Below are positions 24,957 to 34,734 of a stretch of 64,000 bases of DNA, in pieces. Numbering within the stretch: the first letter of the stretch is position 1; each line of letters opens with the position of its first letter. The notes beneath the pieces are model-generated. The model saw only the letters and a list, made by a program, of their open reading frames with translations. It was not told where the DNA came from and did not search any database. The DNA comes from Aliikangiella sp965214955. GTDB taxonomy: Bacteria > Pseudomonadota > Gammaproteobacteria > Enterobacterales > Kangiellaceae. Where the stretch lies: the NCBI GenBank assembly GCA_965214955.1, contig CBDCCU010000004.1, positions 62,001 to 126,000 on the forward strand, read 5' to 3'. A program made the position numbers and the translations under genes.

Positions 24957-26666
24957 ATGCGCACAACCCAGTATCTTTTAGCCACATTAAGAGAAACACC
25001 CAGTGATGCCGAGCTGATTAGCCATAAACTAATGCTGAGAGCTGGGCTTATTCGTAAACAAGCATCAGGGCTCTATTCTTGGTTACCCACTGGGCTTAAA
25101 GTTTTAAGAAAAGTTGAACAAATTGTGCGCGAAGAAATGAACGCTGCGGGGGCTAACGAAATGCTAATGCCGATGGTTCAATCTGCTGATTTATGGGAAG
25201 AGTCGGGGCGCTGGGGTGACTTTGGACCAGAGTTACTCAGAATAAAAGATCGTCATCAACGTGATTTCTGCTTAGGTCCTACCCACGAAGAAGTGATCAC
25301 CGATGTCATTCGTAATGAAATTCGTAGCTATAAACAATGTCCTGCGGTTTATTATCAAATTCAAACCAAATTTAGAGACGAGGTTCGCCCGCGTTTTGGT
25401 GTCATGCGTTCACGCGAATTTTTAATGAAAGATGCTTATTCTTTTCATACCAGCGAAGAATCGCTAAAAGAAACTTATCAGGTAATGTATAACGCTTATA
25501 GCAATATTTTTAATCGCTTAGGGTTAAAATTTAGAGCCGTTATTGCCGACACTGGCGCTATTGGCGGTAGTGAATCGCATGAGTTTCATGTGTTGGCTGA
25601 ATCAGGCGAAGATGCCATTGCTTTCAGTAATCAAAGTGATTATGCCGCTAATGTTGAAAAAGCCGAATCATTAGCACCCACGACTGAACGAGCGGCGCCA
25701 AGTCAAACACTTGAAAAAATTGCGACACCCAAGGCAAAGTCTATCGAAGATGTTTGCAAGCAACTAAAAGTTGACGCTAAACAAACCATTAAAACGCTAT
25801 TGGTTAAAGGCGCAGAAGAAAATACCGCTGTAGCAATTTGTTTACGCGGCGATCACCAAGCGAATGAGCTTAAAATTGAAAAACATCCTTTGGTTGCTTC
25901 TCCTTTTGAGCTGGCGAGTGATGAGCAAGTTAAATCACTTATGAACGCCGAGCCGGGTTCTATTGGTCCAGTTAATACCAAACTTACCGTTATTGTTGAT
26001 CGTGATGCGGCAGTTTTAAGTGATTTTGTTTGTGGCGCCAATGAATCTGGCTTTCACTTAAGTGGTGTAAACTGGGAACGTGATGCGAAAATTGATCAGG
26101 TTTTTGATTGCAGAAATATTGTAGAAGGCGACAAAAGCCCCGATAATCAAGGTGAGCTAGAAATAAAACGCGGCATTGAAGTCGGCCATATTTTTCAGCT
26201 TGGTACTAAATATTCTAAAGCCATGAAAGCTAACGTTTTAAGCGAGTCTGGCAAGTCAGTAACCTTATCAATGGGTTGTTATGGCATAGGTGTTTCTCGC
26301 GTAGTTGCCGCTGCAATTGAGCAAAACCACGATGACTATGGCATTGTGTGGCCAGATAATATTGCCCCATATCAAGTCGCCATTGTGCCAATGAATATGG
26401 CTAAAAGCCCAAGGGTAAAAGACGCTGCTGAAAACCTCTATAAACAACTTAGCCAAGCTGGCATAGAAGTTATTTTTGATGATCGCAAAGAACGCCCTGG
26501 TGTTATGTTTGCCGACATAGAGCTTATTGGTGTACCCCACCGTTTTGTGATCAGTGAAAGAGGGATCGACGCAGGCACATTTGAATATAAACACCGCCGC
26601 GAAAATGAAAAAGTTGACGTAGCCATTGAGAATGTTTTTGATTTTATTCAACAAAAGCTGGCATAG
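24957..26666 (+). CDS. proS: Prolyl-tRNA synthetase
   Basis: 569 residues, the bacterial-type class II synthetase. It starts MRTTQYLLATLRETPSDAE; motif 1 is LRKVEQIVREEMN, motif 2 TKFRDEVRPRFGVMRSREF, then the YbaK-like editing insertion (~225-385) and motif 3 SMGCYGIGVSRVVAAAIEQ, followed by the anticodon-binding domain. It charges tRNA-Pro with proline in the cytoplasm. The gene is divergent from the fmdB-like/waaA unit and is followed by the transglycosylase on the same strand. Confidence 0.97.
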   Translation: MRTTQYLLATLRETPSDAELISHKLMLRAGLIRKQASGLYSWLPTGLKVLRKVEQIVREEMNAAGANEMLMPMVQSADLWEESGRWGDFGPELLRIKDRHQRDFCLGPTHEEVITDVIRNEIRSYKQCPAVYYQIQTKFRDEVRPRFGVMRSREFLMKDAYSFHTSEESLKETYQVMYNAYSNIFNRLGLKFRAVIADTGAIGGSESHEFHVLAESGEDAIAFSNQSDYAANVEKAESLAPTTERAAPSQTLEKIATPKAKSIEDVCKQLKVDAKQTIKTLLVKGAEENTAVAICLRGDHQANELKIEKHPLVASPFELASDEQVKSLMNAEPGSIGPVNTKLTVIVDRDAAVLSDFVCGANESGFHLSGVNWERDAKIDQVFDCRNIVEGDKSPDNQGELEIKRGIEVGHIFQLGTKYSKAMKANVLSESGKSVTLSMGCYGIGVSRVVAAAIEQNHDDYGIVWPDNIAPYQVAIVPMNMAKSPRVKDAAENLYKQLSQAGIEVIFDDRKERPGVMFADIELIGVPHRFVISERGIDAGTFEYKHRRENEKVDVAIENVFDFIQQKLA

Positions 26667-26711
26667 TTAAGCATATTTACGATACTTACCATCAAAGGAG
26701 CAAACTAAGCG

Positions 26712-27302
26712 TTGAAAATTAATCCTAAAATATTCAATTGGCTTATTTTGCTTCTGCTTGGTTTTGCCAGCGTTAAAGCCTTCGCTGCGGCTCAAGAAAA
26801 ACCCGATGATGAATTTAGAAAAAAACTCGTTGCCACCATCGCAAAAGCTGACTCTTCTTTTGTTGACCGCTTCGATGCCGAAGTTTGGCTACTTCAACAA
26901 GCTAAGCGCTTACAAAAAGTAGCGCCACAAATTCCCGAAGATGAGCGCTTTAAAATTCTTCGCTTAGTTCATCAAGAAGCCACTAAGTTTTCGCTCGACC
27001 CACTAGTTGTATTAGCATTAATTCATGTTGAAAGCGACTTTGATCATTATGCACTCTCATCTGCTGGAGCAAGAGGATTAATGCAAGTAATGCCTTTTTG
27101 GAAAGATGAAATAGGCAAGCGAGATGACAGCCTTTTTGATATGCATACTAATCTAAAATATGGTTGCGCCATATTAAGCTTGTACTTAGAAAAAGAAAAA
27201 AACGATCTCACTCTCGCATTGTCTCGTTACAATGGAAGTCGAGGTCAAAGTTGGTATCCTATGCGGGTTTATAAAAAAATGCGCCAGGTTTGGCGCCCTT
27301 AA
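26712..27302 (+). CDS. Lytic transglycosylase domain protein
   Basis: 196 residues with a signal peptide (~8-26, ...VKAFAAAQ). The SLT fold shows LALIHVESDFDHYALSSAG with the catalytic Glu107, GLMQVMPFW and LKYGCAILSLYL, LALSRYNGS. It cleaves peptidoglycan glycan strands with 1,6-anhydro product in the periplasm. Start is TTG, supported by AAGGAG 11 nt upstream; no nearer start is available. The patatin gene follows after 14 bp. Confidence 0.9.
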   Translation: MKINPKIFNWLILLLLGFASVKAFAAAQEKPDDEFRKKLVATIAKADSSFVDRFDAEVWLLQQAKRLQKVAPQIPEDERFKILRLVHQEATKFSLDPLVVLALIHVESDFDHYALSSAGARGLMQVMPFWKDEIGKRDDSLFDMHTNLKYGCAILSLYLEKEKNDLTLALSRYNGSRGQSWYPMRVYKKMRQVWRP

Positions 27303-27316
27303 GCGAGAACTAACTT

Positions 27317-28483
27317 ATGGAGCCTGTTTGTTACAACGATCCTGAAAATCCTAAAACAGCACTTGTTCTTACTGGTGGTGGTGCAAGAGCAGCTTTTCAA
27401 GTAGGTGCGCTAAAAGCCATTTCTGATCTCATTTATCGCCACGAATGTGGTAATCCATTTCCAATAATTTCAGGCACATCAGCTGGTGCTATCAATGCAA
27501 CAGTGCTTGCATCTCACGCTAGAACGCCAAGAATTGGCATTAAAAGCTTAAATAAAGTTTGGGCCAACTTTAGTGTTGAGCAAGTTTTTCGCGCCGACTT
27601 TATGGGAGTAATTCAAAACTCAGGACGTTGGATACGCTCTTTATTTTCTAATCATTATCATCGCAATCATAAAATCGCTCTACTCAATAACCAGCCTCTA
27701 CAAAATTTACTAGGAAGGGTTATTCATTATCAAAATATTCAACAAGCAATAGACAGTGGTCAGCTTCACGCGCTTTCCGTAACTGCATCAGGATATGGCT
27801 CGGGGCGCTCAATCTCTTTTTACCAAGGAAGTAAAAGCATTAACAATTGGAAGCGTTATAGGCGCTCGGGCATTCGCACCAATATTCAGCTTGATCACTT
27901 GCTTGCATCATCAGCTATTCCTTTGGTTTTTCCCGCAATAAAAATTGAACATGAATATTTTGGTGATGGCTCGGTGAGATTTTTAGCACCAATTAGCCCT
28001 GCCATTCATTTAGGTGCTGATAGAGTGTTAGTTATTGGGGTCGATCCTGAGCCACAAGAAATAGAGCATAAACAAAAAACTAATAACTATCCCTCGGTTG
28101 CAGACATAGCAGGTCATGTTCTTGATAGTGTTTTTATTGATAGTTTAGATAGTGATATCGAGCGAATAAAACGGGTAAACAAAACGCTATCATTAATTCC
28201 TGAACCGGTAAGAGAGTTGCAAAGTAAATTGCGCCCTATTGAAACGCTGACTATTTCTCCGTCACAAGATTTAAGTGAGCTAGCTAGCAAGCATTTTAAT
28301 GAGCTACCTAAAATTATCCAATTTTTCTTTAAACGCCTTGGCATTGATGCCAGCGAAGGCTCAACCGTTTTAAGTTATTTGTTATTTGAATCTAGCTACA
28401 CTCAAGAACTTATTAGCTTAGGCTATAAAGATGCACTAAAACAACAAAAACAAATTCAACAGTTTTTCAACTTGCCTCTCTAG
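27317..28483 (+). CDS. Patatin-like phospholipase
   Basis: 388 residues with the catalytic elements of patatins: oxyanion loop LTGGGARAAFQVG (19-31), nucleophile in GTSAGA (Ser55) and the dyad Asp217 in FGDGS. No signal peptide is present, so it is probably cytoplasmic or peripherally bound. The C-terminal ~130 residues (after ~260) form a helical extension found in DUF3336/rpoD-type patatin relatives. It acts on acyl ester bonds of phospholipids (family knowledge). Close spacing to the transglycosylase suggests co-transcription. Confidence 0.88.
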   Translation: MEPVCYNDPENPKTALVLTGGGARAAFQVGALKAISDLIYRHECGNPFPIISGTSAGAINATVLASHARTPRIGIKSLNKVWANFSVEQVFRADFMGVIQNSGRWIRSLFSNHYHRNHKIALLNNQPLQNLLGRVIHYQNIQQAIDSGQLHALSVTASGYGSGRSISFYQGSKSINNWKRYRRSGIRTNIQLDHLLASSAIPLVFPAIKIEHEYFGDGSVRFLAPISPAIHLGADRVLVIGVDPEPQEIEHKQKTNNYPSVADIAGHVLDSVFIDSLDSDIERIKRVNKTLSLIPEPVRELQSKLRPIETLTISPSQDLSELASKHFNELPKIIQFFFKRLGIDASEGSTVLSYLLFESSYTQELISLGYKDALKQQKQIQQFFNLPL

Positions 28484-28527
28484 AAGCGACTCTCTTTTAA
28501 GACAAGATTAACTTGTTTGTAATAAAG

Positions 28528-28557
28528 CGGTCATAAACATTCGTCAAAATTCCGTCC
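28528..28557 (+). promoter_or_regulatory. Possible Pho box upstream of the PstS/OmpA-like gene
   Basis: CGGTCATAAAC, ATTCGTCAAA and TCCGTCCA give three GTC(A/C) cores; the second and third are 11 bp apart as in PhoB boxes (CTGTCAT-N4 repeats), the first is 13 bp before the second. It is 25 bp upstream of the gene for a phosphate-binding-type protein. Match is moderate. Confidence 0.4.
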
Positions 28558-28581
28558 AATTTTTATTGGAATAATTTTATT

Positions 28582-29877
28582 ATGAGCAAACAGACTGCAA
28601 TTTTTATTTTTTTCGTCTTAATGATAACCAGCGCTAGTTATTGGTTTTATCAAAACAAAACAAAACTTTTACAACCAACAAATACCGAGCAAACGTTTAA
28701 TGTTAAAACCTTAACATTAAAAGGTTCAAATACCGTTGGTGAAAGTTTTGCGCCTAAGCTTGCCGAAGCTTATTTAAAATCTTTGGGAGCAAAACTCATT
28801 ACAACCACTCAACTTGAAAGTCCAGTTGAAAAATATGTAGAAGGTATACTGGCTAAAAAAAATATCAAAATAAAAATTGATATTCGAGCACACGGCTCTA
28901 GCACTGGATTTAAAGCTTTAAACGAACAAAGCACTCAAATTGCAATGAGTTCTAGAGCAATTAAATTAAATGAGCTCAATACGATAAGTACAAAAATTGG
29001 TGCTGTAAATGAACACCCTATCGCTTTAGATGCACTTGCAATAGTCACTTATCCTACCAATCCAATTAACCAATTAACTATCGAGCAAATTGCAAAAATA
29101 TTTTCTGGTGAAATAACCAATTGGAATGAAATAGGCGGTAATGATTTACCTATTAGTTTGTTTAGCCGTGATAATCAATCAGGTACATGGGATACTTTTA
29201 AAAGCTTGGTATTAAAACCATTTGACAAAAAGCTAGCTCAATCATCTTATCGTTTTGAATCAAGTAACGAACTAGTTAACAGGGTGACATCAACACCAGG
29301 CTCTCTTGGTTTTGTTGGGGTTGCTTATGTTAATGAATCAAAACTGCTGAAAGTTTCTGCAAATAATACCGAGACAGGCTCTAAACCATCGGGCTATACT
29401 ATTGGCACACAAAAATATCCTTTATCGCGTAAACTTTATTTTTATACCACAGGTAGTGAGCAGGCAGATATTGCTAAAGATTTTATTCGATTTGTTACTC
29501 ATAATGACGGGCAAAAATTGGCTGAACATGTTGGGCTAATTTCTTACTATCCAACTCATTATCAGCCTCAAGCATTAGAAAAAGACATTACTGATCGGTA
29601 TCGTGAACTTTCTGCTATTGGGCGTAGAATAACCGTTAATTTTGCTTCAATTGATACCAATGCAGATCAAGCAAAAGAGCAAAGAGATATTCAACGATTA
29701 AAAAATTATCTTAAACAAAATACTCATAAAAAAATTGTGCTCGTTGATTTTAATCAATCAAGCAGAATTGAAAAGCTTGCACAAGATCTTAGTATCAATC
29801 AAATTAACGTGCTCGACACCCTGCAAATTCCAGAGCTAGCGCATACTAAAGATAGTATTGAAGTGTGGGCGCTTTAA
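28582..29877 (+). CDS. PstS-like substrate-binding protein with C-terminal OmpA-like domain
   Basis: 431 residues. One N-terminal membrane helix (~5-25) anchors or exports it. Residues ~48-325 form a PstS-like phosphate-binding domain (LKGSNTVGESFAPKLAEAY, AHGSSTGFKAL, IAMSSRAIK, FSRDNQSGTWDTFK, TPGSLGFVG, RKLYFYT). The last ~100 residues (LSAIGRRITVNFASIDTN...) resemble an OmpA/peptidoglycan-binding fold in reduced form. Such fusions occur in marine gammaproteobacteria (from memory). No pst permease genes are adjacent. A possible Pho box lies upstream. Convergent with tilS. Confidence 0.82.
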   Translation: MSKQTAIFIFFVLMITSASYWFYQNKTKLLQPTNTEQTFNVKTLTLKGSNTVGESFAPKLAEAYLKSLGAKLITTTQLESPVEKYVEGILAKKNIKIKIDIRAHGSSTGFKALNEQSTQIAMSSRAIKLNELNTISTKIGAVNEHPIALDALAIVTYPTNPINQLTIEQIAKIFSGEITNWNEIGGNDLPISLFSRDNQSGTWDTFKSLVLKPFDKKLAQSSYRFESSNELVNRVTSTPGSLGFVGVAYVNESKLLKVSANNTETGSKPSGYTIGTQKYPLSRKLYFYTTGSEQADIAKDFIRFVTHNDGQKLAEHVGLISYYPTHYQPQALEKDITDRYRELSAIGRRITVNFASIDTNADQAKEQRDIQRLKNYLKQNTHKKIVLVDFNQSSRIEKLAQDLSINQINVLDTLQIPELAHTKDSIEVWAL

Positions 29878-29883
29878 AGCACA

Positions 29884-31251
29884 TTACTTTTTTCGGTTTG
29901 GGTTTGGGTTTACCTTTAGTTGTAAACCCTGCTCTGAACTTTTAGCAACAAATGCTTTATTGATAAAGACATTAGGCACAGCAACTAGCTCATGATTAAA
30001 ATAAATGAGCGGAAGCCAATCTCTTTGCCAAACAGGCACATTACATTCTTGATAAACTTTTTTTAAACTATTGGATTTATCTCGATAGTGTGGGCAAATT
30101 TTTTCTCCGCCTTTTCTCATTCTAACCGTCACCTTTTCATTATCAAGTGGCAGACGAAGCTTAAAATCACTTTTCTCTTTAGTGGCATAAAGCACTAGGT
30201 TATTAGATAAGGTTATCGGCTTACCTAAATCATTCCATTCACAAGTGTCAAAGTGATTTGATGGTTGACTTTTTTCTAATAAATAAATTTTTCCTGCATA
30301 ACTTCTTAGCCATCCGTTTGAAACTTTTACTTTAATAGATTGCTCTTTCTCTGATTGTAATTGATTGATCGCTTCATCAATTTCATTAGACGATGCCGGC
30401 TGCTTAAAGAAACTCTGTGTATAAAAATGCAATAAATTTTTTCGCCTAACTAACGATAATTGGTTAAAGTTTTTAATAACAATGTTTTGCTCTGTTTTGC
30501 AAAAATCTAAATCTTGCTTGGCAACCTCTTGAGCTAAATCTGAATGCTCTTTAGCTAAACGAGAAAACCTTGCAAAAGCATGATTAACATTTTTCCAGCG
30601 CGATTTTAATAAGGGGAAAATTTCATTGCGTAAAAAATTTCTATCGTAAGTATTTTCATCATTTGAAGGATCATCAATCCAGCAAAGATCTTTTTCATTG
30701 GCATATTGTTCTATTGACTGCTTAGAAGCATTGAGCCAAGGTCGTAATAAAATTCCTTTACCTAATTGTCGATGCACAGGCATAGCCATAGCACCGTTAA
30801 TTCCTGTCCCTCTTAACAATCGAAATAACAAGGTTTCGGCTTGATCATCTTGATGATGAGCAAATAACAAACAATCATCGTTAGTAAGTTGCGAGCTAAA
30901 AAAATTATAACGCTGTTTACGCGCATTATTTTCAGGCACAACTTGAGTTGATAAGCCTTGTTGATTTTTAAACAGGTTTAATTGGGTTGAGTAAAAAGTA
31001 ATACCTAAATTTTCACAATCATTTTGGCAAGTTTTTAACCACTGGCTTGAGTTTTTATTAATTCCATGATCAATATGATACGCACTCAATGATTGAATCA
31101 TTCCTTGCTGTTTAAGAGAGTTTGCCGCAATTAATAAAGCTTTTGAGTCTAATCCACCACTTAAGGCCACAACAATGTTTTTACTTTTTGCATACACATT
31201 TAGCTGCTTTAATAGCAGTTGTTCTAGTGAATGAAGTTGAGTTTTAGCCAT
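29884..31251 (-). CDS. tilS: tRNA(Ile)-lysidine synthase
   Basis: 455 residues. TilS converts cytidine 34 of tRNA-Ile(CAT) to lysidine using ATP and lysine. The PP-loop SGGLDS (31-36) is intact, followed by HIDHG, HHQDDQAETLLFRLLRGTG and RPWLN. The C-terminal substrate-binding domain carries VRMRKGGEKI and VPVWQRDWLPLI. Usual length for gamma-proteobacterial TilS (~430-460). It lies downstream of accA, separated by a strong bidirectional terminator, so it probably has its own promoter. Confidence 0.95.
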   Translation of the reverse strand: MAKTQLHSLEQLLLKQLNVYAKSKNIVVALSGGLDSKALLIAANSLKQQGMIQSLSAYHIDHGINKNSSQWLKTCQNDCENLGITFYSTQLNLFKNQQGLSTQVVPENNARKQRYNFFSSQLTNDDCLLFAHHQDDQAETLLFRLLRGTGINGAMAMPVHRQLGKGILLRPWLNASKQSIEQYANEKDLCWIDDPSNDENTYDRNFLRNEIFPLLKSRWKNVNHAFARFSRLAKEHSDLAQEVAKQDLDFCKTEQNIVIKNFNQLSLVRRKNLLHFYTQSFFKQPASSNEIDEAINQLQSEKEQSIKVKVSNGWLRSYAGKIYLLEKSQPSNHFDTCEWNDLGKPITLSNNLVLYATKEKSDFKLRLPLDNEKVTVRMRKGGEKICPHYRDKSNSLKKVYQECNVPVWQRDWLPLIYFNHELVAVPNVFINKAFVAKSSEQGLQLKVNPNPNRKK

Positions 31252-31326
31252 AGTTTACTAAGTGATTAATTTGCTAAAGTTTTAATGATTAGTTTTGGCT
31301 ATTGTAACGAGGAATTTAAGGAATAC

Positions 31327-31354
31327 AAAAAACGGCGATAATTCGCCGTTTTTT
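31327..31354. terminator. Strong bidirectional rho-independent terminator after accA
   Basis: AAAAAACGGCGA (31327-31338), loop TAAT, TCGCCGTTTTTT (31343-31354): a 12-bp perfect stem with T runs on both strands. It ends accA (minus strand) 20 bp after its stop and can shield tilS. Confidence 0.9.
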
Positions 31355-31374
31355 AACTTGTTTATGAACTAACT

Positions 31375-32340
31375 TTAGCTCATTGAAGACCATTCTTCTT
31401 GCACACCAAACGACATTAGTCGCTCGTAGCGAGTATCGAGCAAATCATCTTCTGAGAGTTTTACTAACTTTTCTAAATCTGACTCAATCTGTTTTTTCAA
31501 ATTAGCCGCCATTTCAGGGTGATTACGATGCGCCCCGCCTTTTGGCTCGGGAATTATTTCGTTAATTAAATCTAAAGACTTTAATCGCTCCGCAGTTATT
31601 CCCATTGCATGAGCTGCATCACTGGCTTTTTCTGCACTTTTCCACAAAATAGACGCACAACCTTCGGGCGAAATAACCGAATAGGTACTATATTGCAACA
31701 TATTAACCCTATCACCCACACCAATCGCTAATGCGCCACCAGAGCCACCTTCGCCAATAACGGTACAAATCGTTGGCACTTTTAAACGAGACATCACTTT
31801 AAGATTGCGGGCTATTGCTTCAGACTGACCACGTTCTTCTGCGCCAACACCTGGATAAGCCCCTGGTGTATCAATAAAAGTAATAATAGGCCAATTAAAA
31901 CGCTCAGCCATTTCCATTAAACGTAATGCTTTACGATAACCTTCGGGGCGTGGCATACCAAAGTTACGGGCAACTTTTTCTTTAGTGTCTCTTCCTTTCT
32001 GATGGCCAATTACCATTACTGGCTTGCCATTTAACCTTGCCGGACCACCAATAATGGCTAAATCATTAGCATAGGCTCTATCACCAGCCAGTTCGTTATA
32101 ATCTGTGAAGATTAAATTGATATAATCACTGGTATATGGGCGCATAGGGTGACGGGCAATTTGGGCAATTTGCCATGCATCTAAATCCGAGAAAACCTGA
32201 TTTGTCAGCTCTTCACTTTTCTTTTTAAGCCTTTCAATTTCTTCATTGATATTAATTTCGCTATCATTACCAACCAAACGCAATTCTTCAATTTGTGCTT
32301 CCATTTCGGCGATTGGTCTTTCAAACTCTAAGAAATTCAT
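31375..32340 (-). CDS. accA: Acetyl-CoA carboxylase carboxyltransferase subunit alpha
   Basis: 321 residues, the standard AccA length (E. coli ~319). With AccD it forms the carboxyltransferase that makes malonyl-CoA for fatty-acid synthesis. Family blocks: MNFLEFERPIAEMEAQIEEL start, HQKGRDTKEKV..NFGMPRPEGYRKALRLM, FIDTPGAYPGVGAEERGQSEAIA, VIGEGGSGGALAIGVGD and YSVISPEGCASILWK. ATG start; TAACTTCTC-type region upstream. Followed by the terminator above. Confidence 0.97.
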   Translation of the reverse strand: MNFLEFERPIAEMEAQIEELRLVGNDSEININEEIERLKKKSEELTNQVFSDLDAWQIAQIARHPMRPYTSDYINLIFTDYNELAGDRAYANDLAIIGGPARLNGKPVMVIGHQKGRDTKEKVARNFGMPRPEGYRKALRLMEMAERFNWPIITFIDTPGAYPGVGAEERGQSEAIARNLKVMSRLKVPTICTVIGEGGSGGALAIGVGDRVNMLQYSTYSVISPEGCASILWKSAEKASDAAHAMGITAERLKSLDLINEIIPEPKGGAHRNHPEMAANLKKQIESDLEKLVKLSEDDLLDTRYERLMSFGVQEEWSSMS

Positions 32341-32754
32341 TATTTAACTTCTCTTTAATTTTCAATATGTTACAACAAAAAAGACTGGCATTTAAATTTT
32401 CAGTCAAAAATTAGTTACGCATTTTAACCACTTTTAAGGCTAAGATAAATTTAATTGCGACTCATAAGACCATTAATTTTACAATTTTATCCCATGCTTT
32501 GCTTATTTTGTTGCTAATTATCAACTAGTTCACAACTTTTAGCTTTTATTCTGCGTAAAATGTTACTTAAACACTAGCTTTACCACTGCTTAAGTAGTTA
32601 TTACGATGATTTTAACTAACCCCTAGTCCCCTTTCATAATGAGTTAAATTGTAAGGAAACGCTAAAAGAGTATAGGCTTAGCCAAATTTTCTAAGCTATA
32701 TTTATAGAGTCACACTTTTAAATTAACTGATTAAATTGCTACATTACTTAATAC
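32341..32754. other. Intergenic region between accA and the DUF1631-like gene
   Basis: 414 bp between divergent genes, AT rich. It must hold both promoters. Only weak hairpins are visible (GCTTAG / CTAAGC near 32677-32697). I see no ORF, tRNA or clear operator. Confidence 0.5.
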
Positions 32755-34668
32755 ATGTCGAGAAAAATAAGAACATTATTAAAAAGAATTCGCTATCTCG
32801 AAGAGGAACTTTATTGCGAGCCTCTTGGTGAAGGATGGCGTGATCAGCTAATCACAAGAAAAGAGTTATCTGATGCTTTATCGTATCTTGCTAATCAAAT
32901 AGTGAGCAACCCCAATCCAACCCTTTCAGTATTAAAAATGTTAGATCGAGTTGAGAGTTTGAATAATCGCCCGCTTCCCGCATTTGAAAAAAATGCCATG
33001 CAGGTTGTAGAAATTTTGTTTAACTATATTCGCGAAAACTCCCATTTTGATAAAGATTACTATCATATACTCAACAGCCTTCAACTATCGTTTATTCATT
33101 TATCACTTAATGACTTATCCTTTTTAGATAACAACAAACACGTTGCAGTAAAATTTTTAGAACGACTTATTACCTTAGGCCAATATTTTGATAGTAGCGC
33201 AGGTAAGCTTTGTCAGTATTTTATTCATGCCATTGAACTATTAGTTGATCGATTAATAAATCGCGATAATGTTACCAATCAAACTTTTACTATGGCCAAC
33301 ATTAAAGTAGAGGAATACTTTCAAGGCTTTAACCAAAAGGTCGAAAGTAATACTACGCAAATTTTTAGCGAATTATCAGAAAAAAACAAACTTGCCCAAG
33401 CCAATCGTTATACCTCGGAGTTGATTAAAGGTAAAACCGAAGGCGAAGAAATGCCAATATTTTTGCTCGATTTTTTTGAAAATCATGTTGCTAAAGTTCT
33501 CTATGAAAAAATAAAAAGTGTTGGTGTTAATCATAAAGAAACACAGCAAATTTTAACTGACATGGATACCCTTACTTGGAGTATTACTGCTCATCACGGC
33601 GATACAACCTACGCAGTAAGATTTGAAGCCGATGTTAGCGAAGCAATGAAAAGAATGTATAACGCTTTTGCCGCAGACGGTGAGCTGGATGAATATGTAA
33701 AAGATTTTTTTATAGAAGCAGAGTCCATCCATAACAAAAAACTTCAAGGTCAAAGAATTGATTATGATGTAATGATTTCTGCTGATATTTTTGCCGATGA
33801 AGAATATGAAAAAGATGAGCTTGATGAATGGTTTGCACCATCTAATAACCAGCACTCAATTAGCCAGTTAAAAGATCAGTTAAAAGAAGATACTTGGTAT
33901 CGCTTATTAATTGATGACAAAGAAGTCAACGCTCGGTTATTGGTTTCTAGTGAATTAACCGAAGAGCTTATATTTGTCAACTTATCTGGTGAAGTTGTAC
34001 TTAATTTAAACTTTAATGAGCATGAATTTCTTGCTACCAATATTCAACCAACCGAAATTGAACAATCAGTACGCTATAGCCATGCAACAAGCGCACTAAT
34101 AAGAGAGCTTACAGCCAAGCTTGAAACATTAGAGCTTGAATATCAGTCAATCCAACAACAAAAAGCAATAAAAGCTCAAGAGCAAGAAAAACAGCTAAAA
34201 GCACAAGAACTTGCAGAGCAAAAACGCAAAGCTCAAGCTCTTGCCTTAAAGCAGCAACAAGAAGCTCAAGCTTTAGCCCTAAAACTGCAAGCCGAAGCCG
34301 AAGCCGAAAAAACTCGAAAGCAGCAAGAAGCTCAAGCAAAAAAAGCGGCTATTGAAGAAGAAGAGCGCCAAGCCAAAATTCGCTTTCAAGCCAAAAACAC
34401 TTTTAATAAATTTCAGGTGGGTACTAGAGTTGCTTATCAAAACGGTAAAAATAACTGGTTAGAAGCCACTTTAACCTTAATATCTAAAACCACCTCAAAA
34501 CACATTTTTACTGATCACAAAGGAGCTAAAATATTAGAACCTACCAAACAACAAGCCATAGAATTAATAGAAGCTAACCGCCTAAAGATTATTAAAGATG
34601 CGCCAGAACAAAAAGATTTAATTCAATCTTTAGTAAAAGATCGACGCAAACAGCTGTCAAACCGCTAA
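32755..34668 (+). CDS. DUF1631-like protein with coiled-coil linker
   Basis: 637 residues, cytoplasmic (no signal peptide). The central MPIFLLDFFENHVAKVLYEKI..MDTLTWSI block and the repeated beta modules WYRLLIDDKEVNARLLVSSELTEELIFVNLSGEV (~378-412) and GTRVAYQNGKNNWLEATLTLI..HIFTDHKGAK (~555-595) fit the DUF1631 family, whose C-terminal module is PilZ-like. Between them is a long Ala/Gln/Glu/Lys-rich coiled coil (~455-548). Shorter than many DUF1631 proteins. No c-di-GMP-binding RxxxR was seen clearly. Function unknown. The start ATG is preceded by a TAATAC that could be a -10. Confidence 0.6.
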   Translation: MSRKIRTLLKRIRYLEEELYCEPLGEGWRDQLITRKELSDALSYLANQIVSNPNPTLSVLKMLDRVESLNNRPLPAFEKNAMQVVEILFNYIRENSHFDKDYYHILNSLQLSFIHLSLNDLSFLDNNKHVAVKFLERLITLGQYFDSSAGKLCQYFIHAIELLVDRLINRDNVTNQTFTMANIKVEEYFQGFNQKVESNTTQIFSELSEKNKLAQANRYTSELIKGKTEGEEMPIFLLDFFENHVAKVLYEKIKSVGVNHKETQQILTDMDTLTWSITAHHGDTTYAVRFEADVSEAMKRMYNAFAADGELDEYVKDFFIEAESIHNKKLQGQRIDYDVMISADIFADEEYEKDELDEWFAPSNNQHSISQLKDQLKEDTWYRLLIDDKEVNARLLVSSELTEELIFVNLSGEVVLNLNFNEHEFLATNIQPTEIEQSVRYSHATSALIRELTAKLETLELEYQSIQQQKAIKAQEQEKQLKAQELAEQKRKAQALALKQQQEAQALALKLQAEAEAEKTRKQQEAQAKKAAIEEEERQAKIRFQAKNTFNKFQVGTRVAYQNGKNNWLEATLTLISKTTSKHIFTDHKGAKILEPTKQQAIELIEANRLKIIKDAPEQKDLIQSLVKDRRKQLSNR

Positions 34669-34734
34669 AATAACTAAAGTTGGCTATATTGGTTGCCGAT
34701 AAACTAGTACCTATTGAGTAAACAGTTAACCAAT

